A model generated the notes under the pieces. The model was not told where the DNA came from. It made no database searches and saw only the letters and a list, made by a program, of their open reading frames with translations. Positions 24,760-32,714 of a stretch of DNA of 64,000 nt are shown piece by piece (position 1 is the stretch's first letter; every line of letters begins with the position of its first letter). A program made the position numbers and the translations under genes. Source of the DNA: Geodermatophilus sp. DSM 45219. GTDB lineage: Bacteria > Actinomycetota > Actinomycetes > Mycobacteriales > Geodermatophilaceae. The DNA lies in the NCBI RefSeq assembly GCF_900104025.1, contig NZ_FNIQ01000001.1, positions 620,001-684,000 on the forward strand, in the 5' to 3' direction.

Positions 24760-26337
24760 TCAGGCCACGGCGGTCAGCCTCCCGGCGTGCCCGGCGTGCC
24801 CGGCGTGCCCGGCGTTCTCCGCGGCGAGACGGCGCTCGAGGTCGCGGTTGCCCAGCAGCACGCCGACCACGTAGGCCAGGTCCATCGGTTCGCCGTTGAC
24901 GTGCATCGCGTCGGGCAGGTCCGGGCTCCGGTCGGGGAAGAGCAGCCGGGTGATCGACGCGGTCGGCGCCGACCGGTCCCGTGCCGGGGCTCCCCCGGGT
25001 GGCACCGCCGTGGCCGGGCGGCGTCCGACGGCGGTGTCGAACGGCTGGACGCCGGCGACGCGCCCGTCGTCCACCCCGCCGCTGAGCCCGGCCAGCCCGT
25101 CGCGGAAGGCGGCGTCGGCCGCGCCCCACACCCGGCGGCCGTCCGGGGTGGTGGCCACCAGCCGGCCCTCGCGGCGGGCCATCACCAGGTCCAGGTCGTG
25201 GGCCTGGCCGTGGTCGACGTCGCACAGCAGCACCATGTTGGCCACGTCGGTCGGCCCGCCGTGCAGCCAGGACCGCAGGTGGTGGGCGTGCAGCCGCTCG
25301 ATCCGGGTCTCCGCGCAGCCCGGGCGGGCGCAGCCGCCGTCGCGGCGGTGCAGCGCCCGGCGTTGCGCCCGGGTCGCGAAGCGCCGGGTGCGGCCCACGG
25401 CCAGCGGCTCCCGGCCGCGCTCGAGCATGGTGACGACGGTGGCCTCGCACAGCATCCGGCGGACCTGGGCCGGGTGCAGCGCCGGGCCGCCCTGCAGGTA
25501 CGCCCGGCCGGCGGCGGCGTCGGCGGCGAGCACCGCGGCGTCGGCGTGCACCACCACCTCCCGGCGCGGCGGATCCCCGGCCCGCCGGTCGGCGTCGGCC
25601 GCCGCGGCGGCCAGCCGGGCGACCGCCGCGCACCGCCGCGCCGTGCTGCGGTCGCGCGCCGCGGCGACCTCGTCGTCCTCGTCCTCGTCGTGGCCGACAC
25701 CGGTGGAGGGAGCTGAGCCCGCAGCCGCCGCCCGCTTGGCCGCGGCTCGTTCCCGGCGGGCGGTGCGTTCGGCCAGCGAGTCCACCCCGGCGAGGAACTC
25801 CGCGCCCTCCTCGGGGTCCAGGCACATCCGCACGTGCAGCATCCCGTCCTCGTCCCACCAGGAGTCGAACCGCCGCTTGGCGGTCACGGCCGCGTCGTCC
25901 ACGGCGTCGGACCGGCGCCACTCCCGGACCACGCGCTCCAGCTGGGCGGCGGTCAGCTCGTGCGCCAGCTCCAGCAGCGCCGGCTCACCGGCCGGCTCGG
26001 CCACCCGGGTCAGCGCCCGGACCTTGGCGTAGGACAGCCGGCCCGCGGCGAAGGCCGCCGACGTCGCCGGCAGGACGGCCAGGGCACGGGCGACCCGCAC
26101 GTGCTCCCGGGCCGCACCGGGTGAGAGCCCGCACTGCCAGGCCAGCCAGTGCGCGCACGAGCGCACACCCACCCCGCCCCAGCCCTCCCGGCGGTCGAAC
26201 TCGGCCACCAGCGCCAGCCACGCCGCGGTGGCCGCGGCCAGCCGCACCGCTCCACTGGTGATCCGCCGCGCCAGCTCCTCCAGTGACAGCTCGCCGCTCT
26301 CCCCTGCCTCCGACACGAAGTCCTCCTCCTCGAACAC
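24760..26337 (-). CDS. DUF222 / 13E12-family protein with HNH endonuclease domain
   Basis: The 525-aa protein has the DUF222 region (about 30-330), starting GWGGVGVRSCAHWLAWQCGLSPGAAREHVRVARAL, and an HNH nuclease domain near residues 345-410 (GCARPGC zinc pair, HAHHLRSWLHGGPTDVANMVLLC, Asp-His and later residues). This matches the M. tuberculosis REP13E12 protein family, thought to be mobile or repeat-associated. The C-terminus contains tandem Ala-Gly-His units encoded by a 9-bp repeat at about 24781-24815. The start GTG 26337 has TAGCCT 8 nt before it. A mobile origin is likely, but no terminal repeats were found beyond the flanking palindromes. Confidence 0.88.
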   Translation of the reverse strand: MFEEEDFVSEAGESGELSLEELARRITSGAVRLAAATAAWLALVAEFDRREGWGGVGVRSCAHWLAWQCGLSPGAAREHVRVARALAVLPATSAAFAAGRLSYAKVRALTRVAEPAGEPALLELAHELTAAQLERVVREWRRSDAVDDAAVTAKRRFDSWWDEDGMLHVRMCLDPEEGAEFLAGVDSLAERTARRERAAAKRAAAAGSAPSTGVGHDEDEDDEVAAARDRSTARRCAAVARLAAAAADADRRAGDPPRREVVVHADAAVLAADAAAGRAYLQGGPALHPAQVRRMLCEATVVTMLERGREPLAVGRTRRFATRAQRRALHRRDGGCARPGCAETRIERLHAHHLRSWLHGGPTDVANMVLLCDVDHGQAHDLDLVMARREGRLVATTPDGRRVWGAADAAFRDGLAGLSGGVDDGRVAGVQPFDTAVGRRPATAVPPGGAPARDRSAPTASITRLLFPDRSPDLPDAMHVNGEPMDLAYVVGVLLGNRDLERRLAAENAGHAGHAGHAGRLTAVA

Positions 26338-26532
26338 CTGTACGGAGGCTAGGGCCGCAGTACGACAGAACCGCAGGTCAGCGACGGTCCTGCGGGAACG
26401 TCCGCGCGGTGACCCGAGCGGTGGGACGGCGCGACCCGGGCGAGCGCGAGCACGGCGTCGAGTGCACGGCCCGGCGCCCGGCAGCGCCGGAGCGGACAGC
26501 GTGGCCGGGGAGACGCGGCTCGCCGGGCCGCT

Positions 26533-26552
26533 GACGTTCCCGCGGGAACGTC
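26533..26552. repeat. Palindrome GACGTTCCCGCGGGAACGTC, copy 3
   Basis: A 20-bp perfect palindrome containing the 16-bp core of copies 1 and 2. It overlaps the stop codon of the minus-strand membrane-protein gene. A half-site (TGCGGGAACGTC) is at 26391-26402. Confidence 0.7.
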
Positions 26553-27387
26553 ACCGGCCGGCGGGGACGGCGCGGTCGCGGAGCAGCCGGACGACGGCCT
26601 GCGGGTCGTCGACCCAGAACGCGACGCGGGCGACCGGCTCCTCCTGCTCCGCCACGCGCACCGGCGGGTCGAAGCGCAGCTCGACGTCCGTGTCGCCCAT
26701 GACCGACGACACCAGCCGGTCCCCGTCGCGGAGCAGCACCTTGCCGTGCTCCGCCTCCACGCTGCGCCGGACCCCGACCAGGCCGGCCAGCGGCACGACG
26801 ACCGTGCGCAGGTGGCCGAACCGCAGCACCAGCTCGTCGTCGCGCAGCAGGTGCGGGTGCTGGAACAGGGACAGCCCGGAGCCGAGCACCCAGACCAGCG
26901 CGTAGAGCGACACCGCGAGCAGCACCCACCGCGCGGTCTGCCACGGCAGCAACACGTGGACGACGACGGTCTCCAGCGCACCGAGGACGGTCAGCGCGCC
27001 GAGGACCAGGCGGAAGCGGCCGGCATAGGGCAACGGCACGTCGCCCGGCCCCACGGCCGGACGCCGCCGCACCGCCCACCACAGCGCCCGCAGGACGCCG
27101 GCCTCGGCACGCACCATCCGGAGGACCACCGGCGGCCAGACGGCCTCCACCCCCGCCAGCAGAGCCGCGCGGCGTCCGCCGCCGTCCCGTCGCACGGCGC
27201 GGTACGCCCCGCGGAAGGCGGCCGCCTCGACGAGCAGGACGGCGGCGAGCAGCGCCTCCAGGACCAGCGCCACCACGATCCCGGTCCGCGGCGAGAGCAG
27301 CCCGGTGAGGACCAGCGCGAGGTCGACCAGCGGGATGACCACGGCCAGCCAGCGGGCTGTCGACAGGAACTCCGTCCGCACGCCCAT
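26551..27387 (-). CDS. Membrane protein divergent from an ABC exporter
   Basis: The 278-aa protein has five or so membrane helices (LAVVIPLVDLALVLTGLL, TGIVVALVLEALLAAVLLVEAAAF, FRLVLGALTVLGALETVVVHVLL, RWVLLAVSLYALVWVLGSGL) followed by a soluble C-terminal domain with DELVLRFGHLRTVVVPLAGLVGVR, a PH-like beta-rich stretch. No family was recognised. ATG 27387 is preferred as the start because GAGGTGG lies 8 nt before it; earlier in-frame starts would overlap an operator-like repeat. It shares that regulatory region with the ABC operon. Confidence 0.72.
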   Translation of the reverse strand: MGVRTEFLSTARWLAVVIPLVDLALVLTGLLSPRTGIVVALVLEALLAAVLLVEAAAFRGAYRAVRRDGGGRRAALLAGVEAVWPPVVLRMVRAEAGVLRALWWAVRRRPAVGPGDVPLPYAGRFRLVLGALTVLGALETVVVHVLLPWQTARWVLLAVSLYALVWVLGSGLSLFQHPHLLRDDELVLRFGHLRTVVVPLAGLVGVRRSVEAEHGKVLLRDGDRLVSSVMGDTDVELRFDPPVRVAEQEEPVARVAFWVDDPQAVVRLLRDRAVPAGR

Positions 27388-27406
27388 CCCGACCGCCACC
27401 TCATGA

Positions 27407-27436
27407 GTAGTTGTACTGCTGATGTAGTACACCTAC
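27407..27436. promoter_or_regulatory. Inverted-repeat operator between membrane gene and ABC operon
   Basis: GTAGTTGTACT and AGTACACCTAC, an 11-bp inverted repeat with one mismatch, are separated by 8 nt (GCTGATGT). The region is much more AT-rich than its surroundings and lies between divergent starts at 27387 and 27471. It is a good candidate binding site for the XRE regulator encoded at the end of the ABC operon. Confidence 0.6.
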
Positions 27437-27470
27437 TATCTGCGCACCAGCAAGCCGTGGAGGTGGCGCG

Positions 27471-28394
27471 ATGACCGGGGACGTGTCGGAGCAACCGGTC
27501 GTCCGGGTGCGCGGCCTGCGGATGAGCTACGGCACGCACGAGGTCCTCACCGGCGTCGACCTCGACGTCCACCCCGGCGAGGTCGTCTGCCTGCTCGGGC
27601 CCAACGGCGCCGGCAAGTCGACGACCATCGAGGTGCTGGAGGGCTTCCGCCTGCCGTCGGCCGGGGAGGTGAGCGTGCTCGGTGTCGACCCCTCGCGGGC
27701 CGACGACGCATGGCGAGCCCGGGTGGGCGTCGTCCTGCAGTCGTGGCGCGACCACCCCCGCTGGACGCCGCGCCGCCTGCTCACCCACCTCGGCGGCTTC
27801 TACCGGCCGTACTCGACGCCCGAGCGGCCGCGACCCGACGACGTCGACCGGCTGCTGCACACCGTCGGGCTGACCGACGACGCCGACCGGAAGATCGCCA
27901 CGCTGTCGGGCGGCCGGCGCAGGCGGCTCGACGTCGCGGTGGGGATCGTCGGCCGACCCGAGCTGCTCTTCCTCGACGAGCCGACCGCCGGCTTCGACCC
28001 CGAGGCCCGCCGGGACTTCCACGACCTGGTGCACCGGCTGTCGGACCTGGAGGGGACCAGCGTCCTGCTCACCACGCACGACCTCGGCGAGGCCGAGCGG
28101 CTGGCCGACCGGATCCTCGTCCTCGCCGGCGGCCGGATCGTCGCCGACGGCAGCGCGGACGCCCTGAACCGGCAGGTGGCAGCGAACAGCGAGGTGCGCT
28201 GGACCCGGCACGGCGAGCGCTTCGTGCACGCCACCGACCAGCCCACCCCCTTCGTGCGCCGGCTGTTCGAGCAGTACGGCGACGAGGTGGCCGACCTGGA
28301 GGTCCGCCGGGCCAGCCTGGAGGACACCTACCTCGCCATGGTGGCCCGGCACGAGTCCGGCGCCCGGCCACAGCCGGTGGAGGTGGCCCGGTGA
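27471..28394 (+). CDS. ABC transporter ATP-binding protein (drug/lantibiotic-exporter type)
   Basis: The 307-aa ATPase has Walker A LLGPNGAGKSTTIEVLEGF, Q-loop VGVVLQSWRDHPRW, signature TLSGGRRRRLDVAVGIVG, Walker B LLFLDEPTAGFDP and TTHDLGEAERLADR, then the C-terminal DUF4162-like extension seen in CcmA/DrrA exporters. The DrrA-like signature and a cognate permease gene overlapping by GTGA indicate an ABC-2 exporter. The start ATG 27471 follows GGAGGTGG. Confidence 0.93.
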   Translation: MTGDVSEQPVVRVRGLRMSYGTHEVLTGVDLDVHPGEVVCLLGPNGAGKSTTIEVLEGFRLPSAGEVSVLGVDPSRADDAWRARVGVVLQSWRDHPRWTPRRLLTHLGGFYRPYSTPERPRPDDVDRLLHTVGLTDDADRKIATLSGGRRRRLDVAVGIVGRPELLFLDEPTAGFDPEARRDFHDLVHRLSDLEGTSVLLTTHDLGEAERLADRILVLAGGRIVADGSADALNRQVAANSEVRWTRHGERFVHATDQPTPFVRRLFEQYGDEVADLEVRRASLEDTYLAMVARHESGARPQPVEVAR

Positions 28395-29248
28395 GCGGCG
28401 GCACGACGTACGCCGTCCGGCTGGGACTGCGCCGCGGCTGGACCGAGTTCACCCAGAGCCTGCGCAGCCCGCAGGACCAGGCCTTCTACCTGTTCACGGG
28501 CGTGGCCACGCTCGCGTACCTCTGGTTCAACCGCGCGGACGAGGTGGAGGGGACGTCGCTGCTCTACCCGACCGTGGCCCTGCCGGGCATCCTCGCCGCG
28601 CTGGTCGCCTTCAACGTCGTGATGGGCCCGGCATCCGCACTGGTGATGGAGCGCGAGGACGGCACGCTGCTCCGCCACAGGGCACTGCCGCACGGCATGG
28701 AGGGGTACGTCACCGGACAGGTCCTCTACCACTCGCTGGGCCTGCTCCCGACGCTGGTGGTCATCCTGGTGCCCAGCGCCCTGCTGTTCGAGGGCGTGGT
28801 GCCCGGCGGCGCGGCCGGGTGGCTGACCGCGGCGTGGGTGCTCGTCCTGGGCATGGCCGCGACGATGCCACTGGGCATGATGCTCGGCGCGGTGCTGCCG
28901 AGCGTCCAGAAGCTCAGCACCTGGGGCATGGTGCCGGCCCTCCTCGTCACGGCCATCTCGGGGATCTTCTTCCCGGTCCAGGCGCTGTGGGGCTGGGTCC
29001 AGGCGGTGGCCCAGGCCTTCCCGGTCTACTGGGTCGGGCTGGGCATGCGCTCGGCGTTCCTGCCCGACGCCGCGGCCGCGGTCGAGCTCGGCGGCTCCTG
29101 GCGGACCGGGACGACGGTCCTCGTGCTGGTCGCCTGGGCGGTCGCCGGCCTGCTCGCGGCTCCGGTCGTGCTGCGGCGGACGACCCGCCGCCAGTCCGGC
29201 TCGCAGGTCGCCGCCGCCCGCGACACGGCCGGCCAGTGGATCACGTGA
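28391..29248 (+). CDS. ABC-2 type transporter permease
   Basis: The 285-aa protein has six membrane segments and the ABC-2 pattern: VMEREDGTLLRHRALPHGMEGYVTGQ on the cytoplasmic side, then LVVILVPSALLFEG, LVLGMAATMPLGMMLGAVLPS and VPALLVTAISGIFFPVQALWG. It partners the ATPase upstream. The stop overlaps the regulator start (GTGA). Confidence 0.9.
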   Translation: MSGGTTYAVRLGLRRGWTEFTQSLRSPQDQAFYLFTGVATLAYLWFNRADEVEGTSLLYPTVALPGILAALVAFNVVMGPASALVMEREDGTLLRHRALPHGMEGYVTGQVLYHSLGLLPTLVVILVPSALLFEGVVPGGAAGWLTAAWVLVLGMAATMPLGMMLGAVLPSVQKLSTWGMVPALLVTAISGIFFPVQALWGWVQAVAQAFPVYWVGLGMRSAFLPDAAAAVELGGSWRTGTTVLVLVAWAVAGLLAAPVVLRRTTRRQSGSQVAAARDTAGQWIT

Positions 29249-29577
29249 GCGGCGACAAGGCCGGCGGGGACGCCGTCTACAACCGCATCGCGCTGCTGCG
29301 CGCCGAGCAGGGCGTCACCCGCCGGGAGCTGGCCGACGCGCTCGGCGTCCACTACCAGACGGTCGGCTACCTGGAGCGCGGGGAGTACAACCCCAGCCTG
29401 CACCTGGCGCTGCGCATCGCCGAGTTCTTCGGCCTCCCGGTCGAGGTGGTCTTCTCCACGAAGCCGTTCCCGCGGATCAGCGACGCTGGCACGTCCGAGC
29501 CACCCTCCGCGGCCGGTCAGCCGGCACCCGCGGAGACGACGGCACCGTCCTCGACCGGCGGCATCCCGACGGTGTAG
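29245..29577 (+). CDS. XRE-family HTH regulator of the ABC operon
   Basis: The 110-aa protein has an N-terminal XRE helix-turn-helix (YNRIALLRAEQGVTRRELADALGVHYQTVGYLERGEYNPSLHLALRIAEFFGLPVEVVFSTKPF), the YozG/Cro-like form common at the end of small exporter operons. A disordered Pro/Ala/Ser tail of 40 aa follows. It probably controls the operon through the repeat at 27407. Its last 61 bp overlap the convergent dioxygenase gene, so the tail may be a recent extension into it. Confidence 0.9.
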   Translation: MSGDKAGGDAVYNRIALLRAEQGVTRRELADALGVHYQTVGYLERGEYNPSLHLALRIAEFFGLPVEVVFSTKPFPRISDAGTSEPPSAAGQPAPAETTAPSSTGGIPTV

Positions 29578-30335
29578 GCGGCCATCGACAGCGAGCCGTG
29601 CGTGAACCCGTCGACCAGGGGCTCGACCCGCGCACCGGCGGCCTCGGCGATGCCGGCGACGTACAGCAGCGGCAGCAGGTGGTCGGGCGTGGGGACGGCG
29701 AGGGAGTGGTCGGGGTGCGCGTCGAGGGTGAGCAGCTCGGCCGGCCGGTCGAGCACCAGCTCGCGGACCCGGTCGTCGAAGCGCCGCGCCCAGTCGAAGC
29801 CGGCGTCGGGCATCGCACGGCTCACCGCGGCCAGGTTGTGGACGACGTTGCCGCTCCCGATCACCAGCACGCCGTCCTCCCGCAGCGGCGCGAGCGCGGC
29901 GCCCAGCGCCAGGTGCTGCTCCGGTGGCTCGAGCGCGTTGACCGACAGCTGCACGACCGGGACGTCGGCGTCGGGGAAGACGTGCCGCAGCACCGTCCAG
30001 GCGCCGTGGTCGATCCCCCAGCTGTCGAGGTCCGCGCCGACCCATGTGGGGTGGACGACGTCGGCGACCTGCTCGTACAGCTCGGGAATCCCCGGCGCGT
30101 CGTAGCGGACGTCGTACAGCTCGCGCGGGAACCCGAAGAAGTCGTGGATGGTGCGCGGCCGCGGCATCGCCGTCACCGCGGTCGCGTGCACGTACCAGTG
30201 CGCGGAGACGACCAGCACGGCCCGCGGCCGCGGCACCGCCCGCCCGAACGCGCGCCAGGCCCGGGTGTAGCGGTTGTCCTCGAGCGCGTTCATCGGGTTC
30301 CCGTGGCCGAGGAACGCAGCCGGCACCACCGTCAC
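29517..30335 (-). CDS. Extradiol ring-cleavage dioxygenase (YgiD/DODA, LigB superfamily)
   Basis: The 272-aa protein begins TVVPAAFLGHGNPMNAL, with the metal-ligand His in GHGNPMN, then VLVVSAHWYVHATAVTAM (second His), SWGIDHGAWTVLRHVFPDADVPVVQLS and LVIGSGNVVHNL. These match bacterial YgiD 4,5-DOPA-extradiol-type dioxygenases. Zn or Fe is bound by the conserved His set. The start is GTG 30335. The 3' end overlaps the XRE gene by 61 bp. Confidence 0.92.
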   Translation of the reverse strand: MTVVPAAFLGHGNPMNALEDNRYTRAWRAFGRAVPRPRAVLVVSAHWYVHATAVTAMPRPRTIHDFFGFPRELYDVRYDAPGIPELYEQVADVVHPTWVGADLDSWGIDHGAWTVLRHVFPDADVPVVQLSVNALEPPEQHLALGAALAPLREDGVLVIGSGNVVHNLAAVSRAMPDAGFDWARRFDDRVRELVLDRPAELLTLDAHPDHSLAVPTPDHLLPLLYVAGIAEAAGARVEPLVDGFTHGSLSMAAYTVGMPPVEDGAVVSAGAG

Positions 30336-30381
30336 GTCACGATCATGACCCCCACCCGCGCGGCAGGCGACACCGGGACGA

Positions 30382-30852
30382 TCACCTGGCGCGCGAACCG
30401 GGCGGCACCCGGCGCAGCGCCGGGGAGAGCCGGCGCGCCCCCGGCCCCTCCCCCGCCGCGACGTCCCCCGGGTTGTAGAGGGCACACCGGGTCAGCGACA
30501 GGCAGCCGCAGCCGATGCAGGACGACAGCCCGTCCCGCAGCTGCACCAGCGCCGCGATCCGCTCGTCGAGCCGGTCGCGCCAGGACTCCGAGAGCCGGGC
30601 CCAGTCGCGCGCCGACGGCGTCCGCCCGTCGGGCAGCGTGGCCAGCGCCTCGCGGATCTCCGGCAGCGTCAGCCCGACGTTCTGCGCGGCGCGGACGAAC
30701 GCCAGCCGGCGCAGCACGCTGCGCGGGAAGCGGCGGGCTCCGCCGGCCGTCCGGAACGCCGCCACCAGGCCCTGCGCCTCGTAGAAGCGCAGCGCGGAGA
30801 CGGCGATCCCAGACCGCTCGGCCACCTGACCGATGGTCAGCAGTCCCTCCAC
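30382..30852 (-). CDS. soxR: Redox-sensitive regulator SoxR
   Basis: The 156-aa MerR-family protein starts LLTIGQVAERSGIAVSALRFYEAQGLV (HTH) and has the [2Fe-2S] cysteine cluster CIGCGCLSLTRC (C-x2-C-x-C-x5-C) near residue 120, defining SoxR. The start is GTG 30852. A sox-box palindrome lies 18 bp upstream, shared with the divergent SDR gene. Confidence 0.96.
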   Translation of the reverse strand: MEGLLTIGQVAERSGIAVSALRFYEAQGLVAAFRTAGGARRFPRSVLRRLAFVRAAQNVGLTLPEIREALATLPDGRTPSARDWARLSESWRDRLDERIAALVQLRDGLSSCIGCGCLSLTRCALYNPGDVAAGEGPGARRLSPALRRVPPGSRAR

Positions 30853-30869
30853 GGCGCCACCCCCTTGAC

Positions 30870-30885
30870 CTCAAGTGCACTTGAG
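30870..30885. promoter_or_regulatory. SoxR box between soxR and the SDR gene
   Basis: CTCAAGTGCACTTGAG is a perfect 16-bp palindrome that fits the SoxR operator consensus (CCTCAAG-TTAA-CTTGAGG-like). TTGACC at 30865-30870 is a -35-like element partly overlapping it, and the spacing to the start of the SDR gene is short, so the SDR and QueA-like genes are probable SoxR targets. Confidence 0.85.
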
Positions 30886-30901
30886 CTCCGACGGTAGCGC
30901 C

Positions 30902-31594
30902 ATGACACCTCCCACCGCACTCGTCACCGGCGCCTCGCGCGGGCTCGGCGCCGCGCTCGCCGAGGCCCTGGCCCGCCGCGGCTGGCGGCTCGTCGTCGAC
31001 GGCCGCGACCCCGCCCGGCTGGCCGCCACCGTCGCCGCGCTGCCCCGGCCCGACCTCGTCACCGCCCTGCCCGGGGACGTCGCCGACCCCGCGCACCGCG
31101 CCGCGCTCGCCTCCGCCGTCCCCGACCGGCTCGACCTGCTGGTGAACAACGCCAGCGAGCTCGGGCCCACCCCGCTGCCCCGGCTGGCCGACCTGCCGGC
31201 CGAGGCGCTCGAACGGGTGCTCGCCGTCAACACCGTCGCGCCGCTCGCGCTCGTCCAGGCGGTGCTCCCCGCGCTGGAGCGCGCCCGCGGGGTGGTGCTC
31301 GACGTCAGCAGCGACGCCGCGGTCGAGGCGTACGAGGGCTGGGGCGGCTACGGCGCGAGCAAGGCCGCGCTCGACCGGCTGACCGCGGTCCTCGCCGTCG
31401 AGCACCCGGCGCTGCGGGTGTACGCCGTCGACCCCGGCGACATGGCCACCGACATGCACCGCGCGGCCGATCCCGACGCGACCGGGCTGCGCGACCCGGC
31501 GGACGTCGTCCCCGCGCTGCTCCGGCTGGTGGACGAGGATCTTCCCGGAGGTCGTTACCGGGCCGCCGACCTGGCTGCCGAGGCCGTCCGATGA
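30902..31594 (+). CDS. Short-chain dehydrogenase/reductase, probable SoxR target
   Basis: The 230-aa SDR has TALVTGASRGLGAALAEAL (NAD(P)-binding TGxxxGxG), LVNNASELG and the catalytic YGASK in WGGYGASKAALDRL, with Ser in LDVSSDAA. The arginine after the first glycine motif suggests NADP(H). Start ATG 30902 rather than the earlier GTG that overlaps the sox box. The stop overlaps the QueA-like gene (ATGA). Confidence 0.9.
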   Translation: MTPPTALVTGASRGLGAALAEALARRGWRLVVDGRDPARLAATVAALPRPDLVTALPGDVADPAHRAALASAVPDRLDLLVNNASELGPTPLPRLADLPAEALERVLAVNTVAPLALVQAVLPALERARGVVLDVSSDAAVEAYEGWGGYGASKAALDRLTAVLAVEHPALRVYAVDPGDMATDMHRAADPDATGLRDPADVVPALLRLVDEDLPGGRYRAADLAAEAVR

Positions 31595-32610
31595 CCGCCG
31601 TCGCCATGGGAGGCGAGGCCGGCGCACCGCCGGAGCACCGCGGCCTGGCCCGCGACGGCGTCCGGCTGATGGCGGTCCGGCCCGGCGCTATCACCGAGAC
31701 GACCTTCCGCTCCCTGCCCGAGCTGCTCGAGCCCGGTGACCTCGTCGTCGTCAACACCTCGGCGACGCTGCCCGCCCGCCTCGACGTCCGGCGGGCCGAC
31801 GGCGTCCCCGCCCCGCTGCACGTCTCGACCACGCTCGACGACGGCGACTGGGTGGTCGAGCTGCGCCGGCCGGGCAACGACGGCCCGGACCGCGGCGTCG
31901 AGCCCGGGACGGTGCTCGACCTCCCCGGCGGGGTCTGGTTGCGGCTGCTGGAGGGGTACCCGACCCCGGCGCGGGCGTCGCGGCTGTGGCGGGCCCGGCC
32001 GGACCGGGACGTCCCCGCCGCCGAGCACCTGGCCCGGCACGGCACGCCGATCCGCTACGGCCACCTCGACGCCGCCGTCCCGCTGGCCGACGTGCAGAAC
32101 GTCTACGCCACCGAGCCGGGCAGCGCGGAGAGCGCCAGCGCCGGCCGGCCGTTCACCGACCGGGTGCTGGTGCGGCTGATGGCCCGCGGGATCCCCGTCG
32201 TCCCGGTGGTGCTGCACGCCGGCGTCTCCAGCCCGGAGCTGCACGAGCCGCCGATGCCGGAGCGCTACCGGGTGCCGGAGGTCACCGCCCGGCTGGTCAC
32301 CGCCACGCGGGAGGCCGGCCGCCGGGTGGTCGCCGTGGGCACGACGGTGACCCGCGCGCTGGAGACCGCGACCGGCGAGGACGGCGTCACCCGCTCCGCC
32401 GCCGGCTGGACCGACCTGGTGCTCGGCCCCGACCGCCCGGCCCGCGCCGTCACCGGCCTGCTCACCGGGCTGCACGCCCCGGACGCCAGCCACCTGCTGC
32501 TGCTCGAGGCGGTGGCGGGGCGCGGGCTGGTGGACCGGGCCTACGCCCGCGCCGCCGCCGGCGGCTACCTGTGGCACGAGTTCGGCGACACGATGCTCTT
32601 CCTGCCGTAG
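31591..32610 (+). CDS. QueA-like S-adenosylmethionine:tRNA ribosyltransferase-isomerase family protein
   Basis: The 339-aa protein shows QueA hallmarks: LEPGDLVVVNTSATLPARLDVRR, GVWLRLLEGYPTPAR, the long central insertion, VVPVVLHAGVSSPEL (QueA's H-x-G-x-G-T-F region in diverged form), VVAVGTTVTRALET and LLTGLHAPDASHLLLLEAV. The actinobacterial copy next to SDR and soxR is diverged from true QueA and no other queuosine gene is in the window, so its real substrate is uncertain. Confidence 0.82.
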   Translation: MTAVAMGGEAGAPPEHRGLARDGVRLMAVRPGAITETTFRSLPELLEPGDLVVVNTSATLPARLDVRRADGVPAPLHVSTTLDDGDWVVELRRPGNDGPDRGVEPGTVLDLPGGVWLRLLEGYPTPARASRLWRARPDRDVPAAEHLARHGTPIRYGHLDAAVPLADVQNVYATEPGSAESASAGRPFTDRVLVRLMARGIPVVPVVLHAGVSSPELHEPPMPERYRVPEVTARLVTATREAGRRVVAVGTTVTRALETATGEDGVTRSAAGWTDLVLGPDRPARAVTGLLTGLHAPDASHLLLLEAVAGRGLVDRAYARAAAGGYLWHEFGDTMLFLP

Positions 32611-32714
32611 CGCCCGGCTGGACCGGCACAGGGTCGCCGCACCCGGTCACCCGATCGAGTGAGGACCTCCCGTCGACCCGGCCGGTGGAGCCCGGCTGCA
32701 CCACACTCCCCGCG

